Counted from the stretch's first letter, positions 1 to 6,655 are shown. The stretch is 7,941 nt of DNA from Flavobacteriaceae bacterium (GCA_013003145.1 JABDLH010000176.1:1-7941), one strand, 5' to 3'. Translations and numbers: made by a program. Notes: generated by a model not told the origin, from the sequence alone.

Positions 1-319
1 CCACGTGGGGTTGTAGCTGCACCTTCTTTTCGTATTCCAGGTCGCGGTCTTCCTGATCCAGGTGGGCCGTACTCAATTCCGGTTTCATGATCCAGTCCCC
101 GGCAGAGGGGATCTCGAAGAAGCAGTACCGGCAGCACCCCTGCCGGTAGATGGGGCGGTCTTCCCCGCAATTCAGGCACTGGTATTTAATAAAACTGATC
201 TCAACTTCCTTATCCAGCAGTTGGTTCATATGGATGAAATTATCCTCAAAAACCAGGAAATACTGGATCGGGTTACCGATTTCTGTCTGCATCTTGCGTA
301 AGACCCCTTCGTATTGCAT
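1..319 (-). CDS. DUF2797 domain protein with zinc ribbon (partial, 3' end outside window)
   Basis: The minus-strand frame opens with ATG at 319 and runs open to the window edge, giving 106 residues that begin MQYEGVLRKMQTE. It reads as the N-terminal part of the Bacteroidota DUF2797 family, recognised by the MxYEGVLRKMQTE opening and later segments such as GDWIMKPELSTAHLD (residues 74-88). Two cysteine pairs, C48-x2-C51 and C63-x2-C66 with an extra C62, look like a zinc ribbon, so it probably binds zinc and perhaps nucleic acid; that role is inferred. The family has no established function that I know of. The gene diverges from the GH3 gene with 76 bases between the two starts. The C-terminal part lies to the left of the window, so nothing can be said about total length or intactness. 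Confidence 0.85.
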   Translation of the reverse strand, partial: MQYEGVLRKMQTEIGNPIQYFLVFEDNFIHMNQLLDKEVEISFIKYQCLNCGEDRPIYRQGCCRYCFFEIPSAGDWIMKPELSTAHLDQEDRDLEYEKKVQLQPHV

Positions 320-395
320 AGGTTATTTATTGTTTAAATCGCACGGAAAATACTACTTTTATGCCGCACCGACAGCTGCAAAAATACCGAAAAAA
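320..395. promoter_or_regulatory. Divergent promoter region between the DUF2797 and GH3 genes
   Basis: This 76-base spacer must hold signals for both genes. Rightward, TTG at 330-332 and TACTTTTA at 354-361, 21 bases apart, resemble the Bacteroidota -33 and -7 elements (TTG and TAnnTTTG, with one mismatch at the last base). They would start the GH3 transcript near 368. Leftward, the minus strand carries a perfect -7 match, TATTTTTG, at 386-379, but I see no convincing -33 element at normal spacing. The GH3 start at 396 is preceded by an A-rich stretch instead of a Shine-Dalgarno site, as is usual in this phylum. The boxes were picked by eye and transcription starts are inferred. Confidence 0.45.
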
Positions 396-1910
396 ATGAC
401 CATCCCTTTGTTCAATTCCATTGCGTCTTGGCTTTTAAAAAAGCGCTATCACCAGATAGAACTTTTTATAAAGTACCCGGCAGAGGTACAGCAAGAGGTG
501 CTACAGCAGTTGCTGGATTATGCCAAGGACACCGAGGTGGGAAGAAAATACGGTTTTGACAGTATTACCAACTACCGCCAATTTTCAGAGCGGCTGCCCA
601 TACTGTCCTACGAGGAGGCAGAACCCATGATAGAGCGCAGCAGGCGGGGAGAACACAATATCTTCTGGCCTACGGGAATTAAATGGTTCGCCAAGAGCAG
701 CGGAACCACCAATGCAAAAAGCAAGTTTATCCCGGTGAGTAGCGAAGCCCTGGAGGACTGCCATTACAAGTCGGGCAAAGACCTGCTCTGCCTGTACCTT
801 AATAATAACGAGAACTCCCAGTTATTTACCGGTAAAAGCCTCAGGTTGGGAGGGAGTAAAGAACTCTACGAAGACAACGGCACCTTTTTCGGTGACCTCA
901 GTGCCATCCTGATTGATAATATGCCTTTCTGGGCAGAACTGAGCAGTACCCCTAGCAGCAAGGTGTCCCTGATGGGGGAGTGGGAGACCAAAATGCAGGC
1001 TATCATAAAAGAAAGTATACAGGAGAACGTCACCAGCTTGGCCGGGGTTCCTTCCTGGATGCTGGTGCTTTTGAACAGGGTATTGGAGGAGACAGGCAAC
1101 AAACACCTCTTCGAGGTCTGGGAGAACCTGGAGGTCTATTTCCATGGGGGAGTGAGCTTCAGACCTTATCGCGACCAGTATGATAATCTCCTGCCCAGGA
1201 AAAAATTCCGCTATTACGAGATCTACAATGCCTCCGAAGGTTTCTTTGCCATACAGGACAGGAACGATGCGGACGACCTGCTGCTGATGTTAGACTATGG
1301 GATATTCTACGAGTTTATCCCCATGGATACCTATGGCACCCTGCAGCAACATACGCTTCCTCTTTGGGAAGTGGAGGTGAATAAGAATTACGCCATCCTG
1401 ATCACCACCAATGCCGGGCTGTGGCGCTACAAGATCGGGGATACCGTAAGGTTTACTTCTACCGATCCATACCGTATCAAAATTACCGGCAGGACAAAAC
1501 ACCACATCAATGTATTCGGGGAAGAACTGATCATTGAAAACACCGAAGAAGCGCTGAAAACCATCTGCCAGAAAACCGGGGCGGAGATCGCGGATTATAC
1601 CGTGGCCCCTATTTTTATGGCGGGGAAAGAGAAGGGTGCCCATGAGTGGCTGATCGAATTCCGCAAGCCGCCGGAGGAGATCGAATATTTTACCGAAGTG
1701 CTCGATAATGCCCTGAAATCACTCAACTCTGATTACGAGGCCAAGCGCTATAACAACATGACCCTGAACCGGCCTAAGATCCACATTGCCAGGCCTAATC
1801 TCTTCTACGATTGGCTGAAATCTAAGGGCAAATTGGGTGGGCAACACAAAATACCCCGCTTATCTAACGATCGGGTATATGTCGATGAATTGCTTCAGAT
1901 GAACCAATAA
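396..1910 (+). CDS. GH3 auxin-responsive promoter family protein (acyl-adenylating enzyme homologue)
   Basis: A 504-residue protein of the GH3 family, the ANL-superfamily enzymes known in plants for joining amino acids to auxin or jasmonate through an acyl-adenylate. Motifs visible in order are the ATP-binding loop KSSGTT (100-105), YNASEGF (277-283), the hinge-region WRYKIGD (343-349) and GRTKHHINVFGEE (365-377), matching the family's three adenylation motifs. Length is about normal for bacterial members. The start at 396 is chosen because the protein begins MTIPLFNSIA there, as relatives do; the same frame stays open upstream to an ATG at 150, but that stretch overlaps the divergent DUF2797 gene and looks noncoding. 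There is no signal peptide, so it is probably cytoplasmic. The acyl and amine substrates of bacterial GH3 proteins are unknown, and auxin should not be assumed. Confidence 0.93.
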   Translation: MTIPLFNSIASWLLKKRYHQIELFIKYPAEVQQEVLQQLLDYAKDTEVGRKYGFDSITNYRQFSERLPILSYEEAEPMIERSRRGEHNIFWPTGIKWFAKSSGTTNAKSKFIPVSSEALEDCHYKSGKDLLCLYLNNNENSQLFTGKSLRLGGSKELYEDNGTFFGDLSAILIDNMPFWAELSSTPSSKVSLMGEWETKMQAIIKESIQENVTSLAGVPSWMLVLLNRVLEETGNKHLFEVWENLEVYFHGGVSFRPYRDQYDNLLPRKKFRYYEIYNASEGFFAIQDRNDADDLLLMLDYGIFYEFIPMDTYGTLQQHTLPLWEVEVNKNYAILITTNAGLWRYKIGDTVRFTSTDPYRIKITGRTKHHINVFGEELIIENTEEALKTICQKTGAEIADYTVAPIFMAGKEKGAHEWLIEFRKPPEEIEYFTEVLDNALKSLNSDYEAKRYNNMTLNRPKIHIARPNLFYDWLKSKGKLGGQHKIPRLSNDRVYVDELLQMNQ

Positions 1911-1983
1911 ATATCACGAAGGAACACATTTGTCCTAAATTGTGGTATTAACTTGACCCCCAAGTTCCAAATTTTAAATCATT
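1911..1983 (+). promoter_or_regulatory. Spacer with small hairpin and possible promoter before the small hydrolase gene
   Basis: A 73-base AT-rich spacer. AACTTG (1950-1955) and CAAGTT (1961-1966) form a perfect 6-bp stem around a 5-base loop. No T-run follows, so it does not look like an intrinsic terminator. TTTG at 1929-1932 and TAACTTGA at 1949-1956 vaguely resemble Bacteroidota -33 and -7 boxes, but they are only 16 bases apart and the second is imperfect. The downstream gene could therefore be read from GH3 transcripts or from a weak promoter of its own. Confidence 0.3.
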
Positions 1984-2535
1984 ATGGCAGAAAGACTTGT
2001 AATTTTATCCGACATGCTCGGATCGAAAAGCGGGCTGTGGATCACTTCCTACCTAGGGTATCTACAGCAATATTATGACATTGTTTACTATGACAGCCAG
2101 CAACTGGCCAACATAGATGTTCCAATTAAAACCCTTAAAAATATTGAAGCGGCCTTCCAGGAAGGCGGTATAGATACGGCAGTGGCCCACTTGCTGAAGA
2201 AAGAGGATGTGCCTTCGCATTATCTCACCTTCTGTGCCGGTGGTAACATTGCGTGGAAAGCCGGCAGGATGGGCTTACCCATGAAATCATTAACCGCGAT
2301 ATCACCACTGGATCTCAGCGAGCAAACGGCTATGCCTGATTGCCCGGTGAAATTGGTGTACGGGGCTAATGATCACTACCTGCGTCCTTCAGACGAATGG
2401 ACGGCAAGGCTGGCGGTACCTACAGAGGTGATCCCAGGTTTTGGGCACCAGCTGTACTCTGATGAAAAGATCATTCAGAAGGTATGTAAGGATTTGTTGG
2501 ATTCATTGCTCAACAGGCAATACCAAAAACTTTAA
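1984..2535 (+). CDS. Small alpha/beta-hydrolase-like protein with Cys at the nucleophile position
   Basis: A 183-residue protein with a compact alpha/beta-hydrolase outline. The nucleophile-elbow position reads TFCAGG (82-87) in place of GxSxGG, so C84 replaces the usual serine. A plausible acid follows at D130 in YGANDHY, and the histidine at H155 in GFGHQLY. The oxyanion HG motif after the first strand is also absent (LVILSDMLG, 5-13). Cys-Asp-His triads exist in dienelactone-hydrolase-type members, so it may be active, but it could be a non-catalytic relative. There is no cap domain, signal peptide or membrane segment, so it is expected in the cytoplasm. It lies 73 bases after GH3 on the same strand. 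Its TAA stop overlaps the stop of clpX on the other strand. The substrate is unknown. Confidence 0.75.
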   Translation: MAERLVILSDMLGSKSGLWITSYLGYLQQYYDIVYYDSQQLANIDVPIKTLKNIEAAFQEGGIDTAVAHLLKKEDVPSHYLTFCAGGNIAWKAGRMGLPMKSLTAISPLDLSEQTAMPDCPVKLVYGANDHYLRPSDEWTARLAVPTEVIPGFGHQLYSDEKIIQKVCKDLLDSLLNRQYQKL

Positions 2536-3767
2536 GAAACAGCTTTTAACTGCTTGACCGTATCGTGCGTCAGTTTTTTCTCGGCGTACGGTTTGGTCAC
2601 GTGGAATGTAGTCTCGTCGCTGCTGGGTAGTTCAAACATAGCATCGGTGAAGACTGCTTCACACAGGGAACGCAATCCCCTTGCGCCCAACTTGTATTCT
2701 ATCGCCTTTTCTACGATGTAATCCAGGGCCTGGTCCGTAATGGTAAAAGTGATCCCATCCATATCAAACAATTTCTGGTATTGCTTAATGATGGCATTCT
2801 TGGGTTCGGTCAGGATGGCTCTCAGTGTTTTCTCGTCCAATGGGTTCATATGGGTAAGTACCGGCAGACGGCCAATGATCTCCGGGATCAGTCCAAATTC
2901 CTTCAGGTCTTTTGGTGTAATGTACTGCAGTACGTTTCCTTCGTCCAGTTCTTCCCCTTTCTTAGCAGCACTGTAACCAATCGCCTGCATGTTCAGTCGC
3001 TTTGTGATGATACGCTCTATCCCATCAAAAGCTCCCCCGGCAATAAAGAGAATGTTCTCTGTATTTACCTCGATGAATTTCTGGTCCGGGTGCTTCCGTC
3101 CTCCTTTCGGTGGAACGTTAACCGTAGTACCCTCCAGTAATTTCAATAAACCTTGCTGCACACCTTCCCCGGATACGTCCCGGGTAATAGATGGGTTATC
3201 GCTCTTACGGGCAATCTTATCGATCTCGTCGATAAAAACAATACCTCGTTCTGCCTTTTCCAGGTTGTAATCCGCAGCCTGTAACAGTCGGGTCAGTATG
3301 CTTTCCACATCTTCTCCCACGTACCCGGCTTCGGTCAGTACGGTAGCATCTACGATGGCAAGGGGAACATTCAGCATCTTGGCGATAGTCTTTGCCATCA
3401 GGGTTTTCCCGGTACCGGTATGACCCACCATTACGATATTACTCTTCTGTATCTCTACCTCGTCTTCCTTAGAGCTGGGCTGTAATAGTCGCTTGTAATG
3501 ATTGTATACGGCCACGGATAGCACCTTCTTAGTGCGTTCCTGCCCGATCACAAAGCTGTCTAAGAATTCATTGATCTCCTTTGGCTTCTTCAGCACCAGT
3601 TCCGAAGACAGGTCATCCGTCTTGGACTGCTTGGATTCTTCGGCCACGATCCCGTGTGCCTGCTCAATGCATCGGTCACAGATATGTGCATCCAGACCTG
3701 CAATGAGTAAGTTTGTTTCCGGTTTTTTCCTACCGCAAAAGGAACATTCTAAATTTTCCTTAGCCAT
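2532..3767 (-). CDS. clpX: ATP-dependent Clp protease ATP-binding subunit ClpX
   Basis: ClpX is the AAA+ unfoldase that recognises tagged or damaged proteins, unfolds them and threads them into ClpP. All hallmarks are present in 411 residues: the N-terminal zinc-binding domain with C8, C11, C30 and C33; Walker A GHTGTGKT (115-122); the pore loop GYVGED (148-153); Walker B IVFIDE (176-181); the RKH loop (224-226); the arginine-finger segment GRLP (299-302); and sensor 2 GARGLRS (361-367). The ClpP-docking loop reads IGY (263-265) where E. coli has IGF. The length fits the family (E. coli 424). It follows clpP on the same strand after a 99-base gap. Its TAA stop shares four bases with the stop of the convergent small hydrolase gene. 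Acts in the cytoplasm. Confidence 0.98.
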   Translation of the reverse strand: MAKENLECSFCGRKKPETNLLIAGLDAHICDRCIEQAHGIVAEESKQSKTDDLSSELVLKKPKEINEFLDSFVIGQERTKKVLSVAVYNHYKRLLQPSSKEDEVEIQKSNIVMVGHTGTGKTLMAKTIAKMLNVPLAIVDATVLTEAGYVGEDVESILTRLLQAADYNLEKAERGIVFIDEIDKIARKSDNPSITRDVSGEGVQQGLLKLLEGTTVNVPPKGGRKHPDQKFIEVNTENILFIAGGAFDGIERIITKRLNMQAIGYSAAKKGEELDEGNVLQYITPKDLKEFGLIPEIIGRLPVLTHMNPLDEKTLRAILTEPKNAIIKQYQKLFDMDGITFTITDQALDYIVEKAIEYKLGARGLRSLCEAVFTDAMFELPSSDETTFHVTKPYAEKKLTHDTVKQLKAVS

Positions 3768-3819
3768 AATTTCTGCTCACTTTCAGAACCATAACGGGAT
3801 TTTCCTCATTTTGGTTCAT
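3760..3819 (-). other. Possible 19-codon leader ORF overlapping the clpX start
   Basis: On the clpX strand, ATG at 3819 opens a frame encoding [19 protein letters not shown]. Its TAA stop (3762-3760) lies just inside clpX, overlapping the clpX coding start by eight bases. It is preceded by GAAGAGGAA, unusually Shine-Dalgarno-like for this phylum. If translated, it could couple ribosome entry to clpX. The peptide matches nothing I recognise and such short frames are common by chance, so this is a weak call. Confidence 0.2.
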
Positions 3820-3866
3820 TTCCTCTTCAATTTAACTCCTGTAAACCAGGGTCTTATGTCTTTATT
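3768..3866 (-). promoter_or_regulatory. clpP-clpX intergenic spacer
   Basis: The 99 bases between the clpP stop and the clpX start are AT-rich and contain no convincing hairpin terminator, so clpP and clpX are probably co-transcribed. A TAAATTGA on the minus strand, about 60 bases before clpX, weakly resembles a Bacteroidota -7 box, but no well-spaced -33 element accompanies it. The candidate leader ORF described separately occupies the clpX-proximal half. Confidence 0.3.
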
Positions 3867-4547
3867 CTAACTCTTCTCTCTTTCCAGGATCTCATCGATC
3901 ATCCCGTAATCCAAAGCTTCTTTGGCACCCATCCAGTAATCCCGGTCACTGTCTTCGTAAACCTTGTCAAACTTCTGCCCGGTGTGATTAGCGATGATAT
4001 GATATAATTCGTCTTTGATCTTTAACACTTCCTTGGCTGCGATCTCAATATCACTGGCCTGTCCCTGTGCTCCGGACATCGGCTGGTGGATCATCACCCT
4101 GGAATGCTTTAAGCCACTGCGTTTTCCTTTTTCCCCTGCACTTAAAAGTACGGCGGCCATAGAGGCGGCCATCCCGGTACAAATGGTAGCCACATCGGGC
4201 TTAATGAACTGCATGGTATCATAGATACCCAGGCCGGCATATACACTTCCTCCCGGGGAGTTGATATAGATCTGGATGTCCTTAGAAGAATCTGCACTGG
4301 CCAAAAACAGCAACTGTGCTTGTACGATATTCGCAACCTGGTCATTGATCCCTGTTCCCAGGAAAATGATCCTGTCCATCATCAGTCGGGAGAAAACGTC
4401 CATCGCAATGGCGTTCAGCTGCCTTTCCTCGATAATGTTTGGCGTCATATTAACAGGGTACATGCTGCTGATCACTTTGTCATAGTACATGCTGTTGATT
4501 CCCTGGTCCTTGATGGCGAAATCTTTAAATTCTTTAGTGAAATCCAT
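3867..4547 (-). CDS. clpP: ATP-dependent Clp protease proteolytic subunit ClpP
   Basis: ClpP is the tetradecameric serine peptidase that degrades substrates delivered by ClpX. The 226-residue protein carries the Ser-His-Asp triad at S129 (in GMAASM), H154 (in RVMIHQP) and D203 (in DSDRDYW), with the same spacings as E. coli Clp[12 protein letters not shown] (95-105) is the substrate-binding and oxyanion stretch. The start at 4547 is chosen because [11 protein letters not shown] matches the flavobacterial N-terminus. The frame stays open a further 41 codons upstream to an ATG at 4670, but that part runs through a hairpin and U-run and looks like leader. The N-terminal extension before IIEERQ (38-43) is typical of flavobacteria and may include a processed propeptide. 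It lies in the conserved order tig-clpP-clpX. Confidence 0.98.
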   Translation of the reverse strand: MDFTKEFKDFAIKDQGINSMYYDKVISSMYPVNMTPNIIEERQLNAIAMDVFSRLMMDRIIFLGTGINDQVANIVQAQLLFLASADSSKDIQIYINSPGGSVYAGLGIYDTMQFIKPDVATICTGMAASMAAVLLSAGEKGKRSGLKHSRVMIHQPMSGAQGQASDIEIAAKEVLKIKDELYHIIANHTGQKFDKVYEDSDRDYWMGAKEALDYGMIDEILEREKS

Positions 4548-4569
4548 AGTGTATTGTCTGTCTTTAATC

Positions 4570-4605
4570 AAAAAAAAAGGTGCCAGAAATGGTGCTTCCG
4601 GCCTT
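4570..4605 (-). terminator. Terminator-like hairpin with U9 run just before clpP
   Basis: Read on the minus strand, GCCGGAAG (4602-4595) pairs with TTTCTGGC (4589-4582), including two G-U pairs, around the loop CACCA. ACC and then nine T (4578-4570) follow. Three more pairs (4603-4605 with 4579-4577) can extend the stem across a two-base bulge up to the U-run. This is the layout of an intrinsic terminator. It ends only 22 bases before the clpP ATG, leaving no obvious room for a clpP promoter downstream. It may therefore act as a partial terminator or attenuator between tig and clpP. The hairpin was found by eye and its stability was not calculated. Confidence 0.5.
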
Positions 4606-4606
4606 G

Positions 4607-4614
4607 TAAAGATA
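4607..4614 (-). promoter_or_regulatory. clpP: Candidate -7 promoter element for clpP
   Basis: The minus strand reads TATCTTTA here, one base off the Bacteroidota -7 consensus TAnnTTTG. Transcription would begin around 4600, at the foot of the terminator-like hairpin, so a clpP message would start with that hairpin and U-run. No TTG or TTTG is found about 20 bases upstream, so the element is incomplete and the call is weak. Confidence 0.25.
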
Positions 4615-4635
4615 GGGAATTTAGCGTTATTCCTA

Positions 4636-4701
4636 GCCGCACTGCATAAAATTGGAACAGCTATAAGCAAGACTGCCGCAACTCGTTATAAGTGCGGCAG
4701 T
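4636..4701 (-). promoter_or_regulatory. Three-segment alternative-pairing region in the tig-clpP spacer
   Basis: In transcript order on the minus strand, segment 1 (4701-4691) reads ACTGCCGCACT. Segment 2 (4680-4672, TGCGGCAGT) pairs perfectly with the first nine bases of segment 1. Segment 3 (4643-4636, AGTGCGGC) pairs perfectly with eight bases of segment 1. The two pairings compete for the same bases, so only one hairpin can form at a time. This is the logic of attenuators, and the terminator-like hairpin lies about 30 bases further downstream. No U-run follows either hairpin. It could instead be a decayed repeat or a processing site. Confidence 0.4.
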
Positions 4702-4721
4702 TCCTGTGGTATCGCTATAGA

Positions 4722-6044
4722 TTAACCGTATACTTCTTTTACGAAATCTTCGTAATTGACCTCTTTGGTCTTCAGGTTAGCTTTCTCCTTGTATAGGTCC
4801 AGTAACTTCTCGCTCATCAACTGCTCAGATAGGCGTTTTGCTTCGTCCTGGTTAGAAAGCACCCGGGCCGCGATACGATCCAGTTCTTCCTCTTCAGGGT
4901 TTATCTGTCCGTACTGTGCCATCTGCTCCTTGATGAAACCTTTGGTGAAGTCTTTAAGTTCTTCGAACTGCAACTCTATCCCGTGATCTTTAAGGATCTT
5001 TCCTTCGATCAGTTGGTAACGAAGACCTTTTTCAGACTTTTCATATTCTTCCTGGGCCTGCTCAATGCTAAGCTCTTTCTCTCCGGTAGTCTGTATCCAT
5101 TTTTTCAGGAACTCGGCCGGTAGGTCAAACTCGGTGGTTTCGATCAGCCTTTCCGTAACATCGTTCAGGAGTTTCTGGTCTGCTTGTTGTTCAAATTGCT
5201 TCTCAGAATCTTCCTTGATACGCGCTTCCAGTTCTTTCTCGCTGCTGACCTTTCCTTCGCCGAATAGTTTATCAAACAATTCCTGGTTCAGTTCTGCAGG
5301 CTGTCTTTCGTTGATCTCTTCAATTGTGAATTCAACCTTGACATCCAGCTTCTCTACCTGCTCATTAGGCATTCCCAGGGCGCCGGCCAAAAGGTAATCT
5401 TCTTTAAAAAGACCTTTGGTGTTAAGGGTGACAGTGTCACCGACTTTCTTGCCGGTCAGTGCTGTGATGGCTTTCTTGTCGCTTATCTTTTTCAGCTCAA
5501 GGGTAGCGTTATTGTCAATCTCGGCATCTTCATTCTTGAAAGTACCGCGAACTTCATCTTCTTTCCCAACTTCTTCTTTGCTGACCAGTTTCCCGTACTG
5601 CTTGCGGATGCGGTCTACCTGCTCATCGATCATCTTCTTGTCTGCGACGATCTTATAATGGGTAACCGGTTTCTTGGTCTTTAATTCAACCTCGAATTCA
5701 GGGGCAAGGCCCAGCTCAAATTCAAAAGCAAATTCTTCACTGTCCCAGTTAAAGTTATCCTGTTGCTTAGGAAGGGGGTTTCCCAGTACATCCAGTTTTT
5801 CTTCGGTCAGGTACTTGTTCAGGTTGTCCTGTAGTAGCTTGTTCACTTCATCTACCAAAACAGCCTTCCCGTATTGTTTCTTGATCAATCCCATAGGAAC
5901 CTGTCCCTTGCGGAAGCCGGGGATATTCGCTGATTTGCGATAATCTTTCAGGATGGTTTCAACACGATCCTGGTAATCTTCTTTAGTGATAGCGACTTTC
6001 ACAATAGCATTCAACTCGTCTATCTGCTCTTTCGTAATGTTCAT
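4722..6044 (-). CDS. tig: Trigger factor, ribosome-associated chaperone
   Basis: Trigger factor sits at the ribosomal exit tunnel through ribosomal protein L23 and shields nascent chains. The 440-residue protein has the ribosome-docking signature GFRKGQVP at 43-50, with F44-R45-K46 at the same numbers as in E. coli. An N-terminal domain (about 1-120) is followed by a central region (about 150-245) in the place of the FKBP-type PPIase domain, then a long charged helical C-terminal domain (about 245-440) that forms the chaperone arms. The central region lacks a recognisable IPGFE-type FKBP motif, so isomerase activity is doubtful. The start at 6044 gives MNITKEQIDELNA, a normal opening. It heads the tig-clpP-clpX cluster and has a candidate promoter about 140 bases upstream. 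Cytoplasmic. Confidence 0.97.
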   Translation of the reverse strand: MNITKEQIDELNAIVKVAITKEDYQDRVETILKDYRKSANIPGFRKGQVPMGLIKKQYGKAVLVDEVNKLLQDNLNKYLTEEKLDVLGNPLPKQQDNFNWDSEEFAFEFELGLAPEFEVELKTKKPVTHYKIVADKKMIDEQVDRIRKQYGKLVSKEEVGKEDEVRGTFKNEDAEIDNNATLELKKISDKKAITALTGKKVGDTVTLNTKGLFKEDYLLAGALGMPNEQVEKLDVKVEFTIEEINERQPAELNQELFDKLFGEGKVSSEKELEARIKEDSEKQFEQQADQKLLNDVTERLIETTEFDLPAEFLKKWIQTTGEKELSIEQAQEEYEKSEKGLRYQLIEGKILKDHGIELQFEELKDFTKGFIKEQMAQYGQINPEEEELDRIAARVLSNQDEAKRLSEQLMSEKLLDLYKEKANLKTKEVNYEDFVKEVYG

Positions 6045-6173
6045 CTATTCTTTTAATTTATCTGAGATCCTCTTTCATTAGGTTCCCTGCTGCGATGGGC
6101 AGCCGGTTTTTGTCAATTCAACCCTTTTGGGGGCCCTTTTAGATCAGATCAATTGTGTGCTGATCTGTAAAAC
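6045..6173 (-). promoter_or_regulatory. tig: Structured 5' leader of tig
   Basis: About 130 bases would be transcribed ahead of the tig start if the promoter call is right. AGATCAG (6141-6147) and CTGATCT (6160-6166) form a perfect 7-bp stem with a 12-base loop. GCTGC (6089-6093) and GCAGC (6099-6103) form a second, 5-bp stem. Between them the plus strand reads CCCTTTTGGGGGCCCTTTT, a direct repeat of CCCTTTT that includes the palindrome GGGCCC. No U-run follows, so these are not terminators. The final stretch before ATG is A-rich without a Shine-Dalgarno site. Function is unknown; a regulatory leader is only inferred. Confidence 0.35.
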
Positions 6174-6179
6174 GGGATG

Positions 6180-6210
6180 CAAAAATAGTATTTTTTAAAG
6201 AGCACAGCAA
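6180..6210 (-). promoter_or_regulatory. tig: Candidate Bacteroidota-type promoter for tig
   Basis: On the minus strand TTG (6210-6208) is followed after 20 bases by TATTTTTG (6187-6180), a full match to the TAnnTTTG -7 consensus with a -33 TTG at suitable spacing. Transcription would start near 6173. It sits in the only sizeable gap upstream of tig (204 bases after the holin-like gene) and probably drives tig and perhaps clpP and clpX. It is the best promoter match in the window. Confidence 0.6.
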
Positions 6211-6248
6211 GTTTTAAGTACGTGAGATTGAAATAACTACAGCTGTTT

Positions 6249-6590
6249 TTAATCCTCCTTTAAAAGTCCATGCAGTATAGATTGCAGCAGGGATAATAAA
6301 AGACTGAATAACAAGGCCCACCAGATGCCGTTTACGGCAAACCCGGGAACCAGGTAATCAGCCAAAAGGATGATCAATGCGTTAATGATCAGTAAAAATA
6401 ATCCAAGGGTGAGTATGGTTACCGGTAGGGTAAGGACCACCAGTATCGGCTTAACAATAAGGTTGAGCAGGCTCAGGACGATGGCTACCCAGATAGCGGT
6501 CCAAAAAGATTCCACCCCTACACCCGGTAAAATATGCGCCAGGATTACAACGGCCAGGGCGTTTAATAAAAGTCGTAAAATGAGTTTCAT
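6249..6590 (-). CDS. Phage holin family 4-type small membrane protein (YvlD-like)
   Basis: A 113-residue, very hydrophobic protein with about four membrane segments (roughly 4-21, 28-46, 48-80 as a long or double segment, and 88-108). The stretch with NLIVKPI (43-49), LTLPVT (53-58), LTLGLF (60-65), IIN (68-70) and LADYLVPGF (76-84) is typical of the family annotated as 'mycobacterial 4 TMS phage holin' or YvlD-like. The name reflects weak similarity to holins. No lysis gene or phage gene is nearby, so it is best read as a chromosomal inner-membrane protein of unknown role. It lies 65 bases after the YbfF-like hydrolase on the same strand, with a TACTTTTA box in the gap but no clear -33 element. 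The start at 6590 fits the family's MKLILRLLLNA opening. Confidence 0.85.
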   Translation of the reverse strand: MKLILRLLLNALAVVILAHILPGVGVESFWTAIWVAIVLSLLNLIVKPILVVLTLPVTILTLGLFLLIINALIILLADYLVPGFAVNGIWWALLFSLLLSLLQSILHGLLKED

Positions 6591-6655
6591 AGTTGTTGGT
6601 TTTAATAACTAAAAGTAGCTAAAAAACCGCTGCGATCCATCTTTTGTTTCGGGGA

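Noticed and set aside
150..395. 82-codon upstream extension of the GH3 reading frame
   Set aside because: It overlaps the DUF2797 gene on the other strand, its residues look noncoding, and relatives start at MTIPLF.
822..1145. Antisense open frames inside GH3, and similar ones inside clpX, clpP, tig and the YbfF-like hydrolase
   Set aside because: These are shadows of strongly conserved genes on the opposite strand and show no recognisable protein features.
2500..2531. ATTGC/GCAAT inverted repeat just after the clpX stop as a clpX terminator
   Set aside because: The stem is only 5 bp, no U-run follows, and it lies in hydrolase coding sequence.
4548..4670. 41-codon N-terminal extension of ClpP with a hydrophobic opening, as a possible targeting sequence
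   Set aside because: The stretch spans the hairpin and U-run and lacks the flavobacterial ClpP N-terminus, which begins at 4547. It is most simply a chance open frame.
6058..6078. Six-codon upstream ORF (MKEDLR) before tig
   Set aside because: It is too short to tell from chance and has no regulatory codon pattern.
6249..6590. 'Phage holin' as a sign of a prophage or lysis cassette
   Set aside because: No endolysin, integrase, capsid gene or attachment repeat is present, and the family is widespread on chromosomes as a membrane protein.
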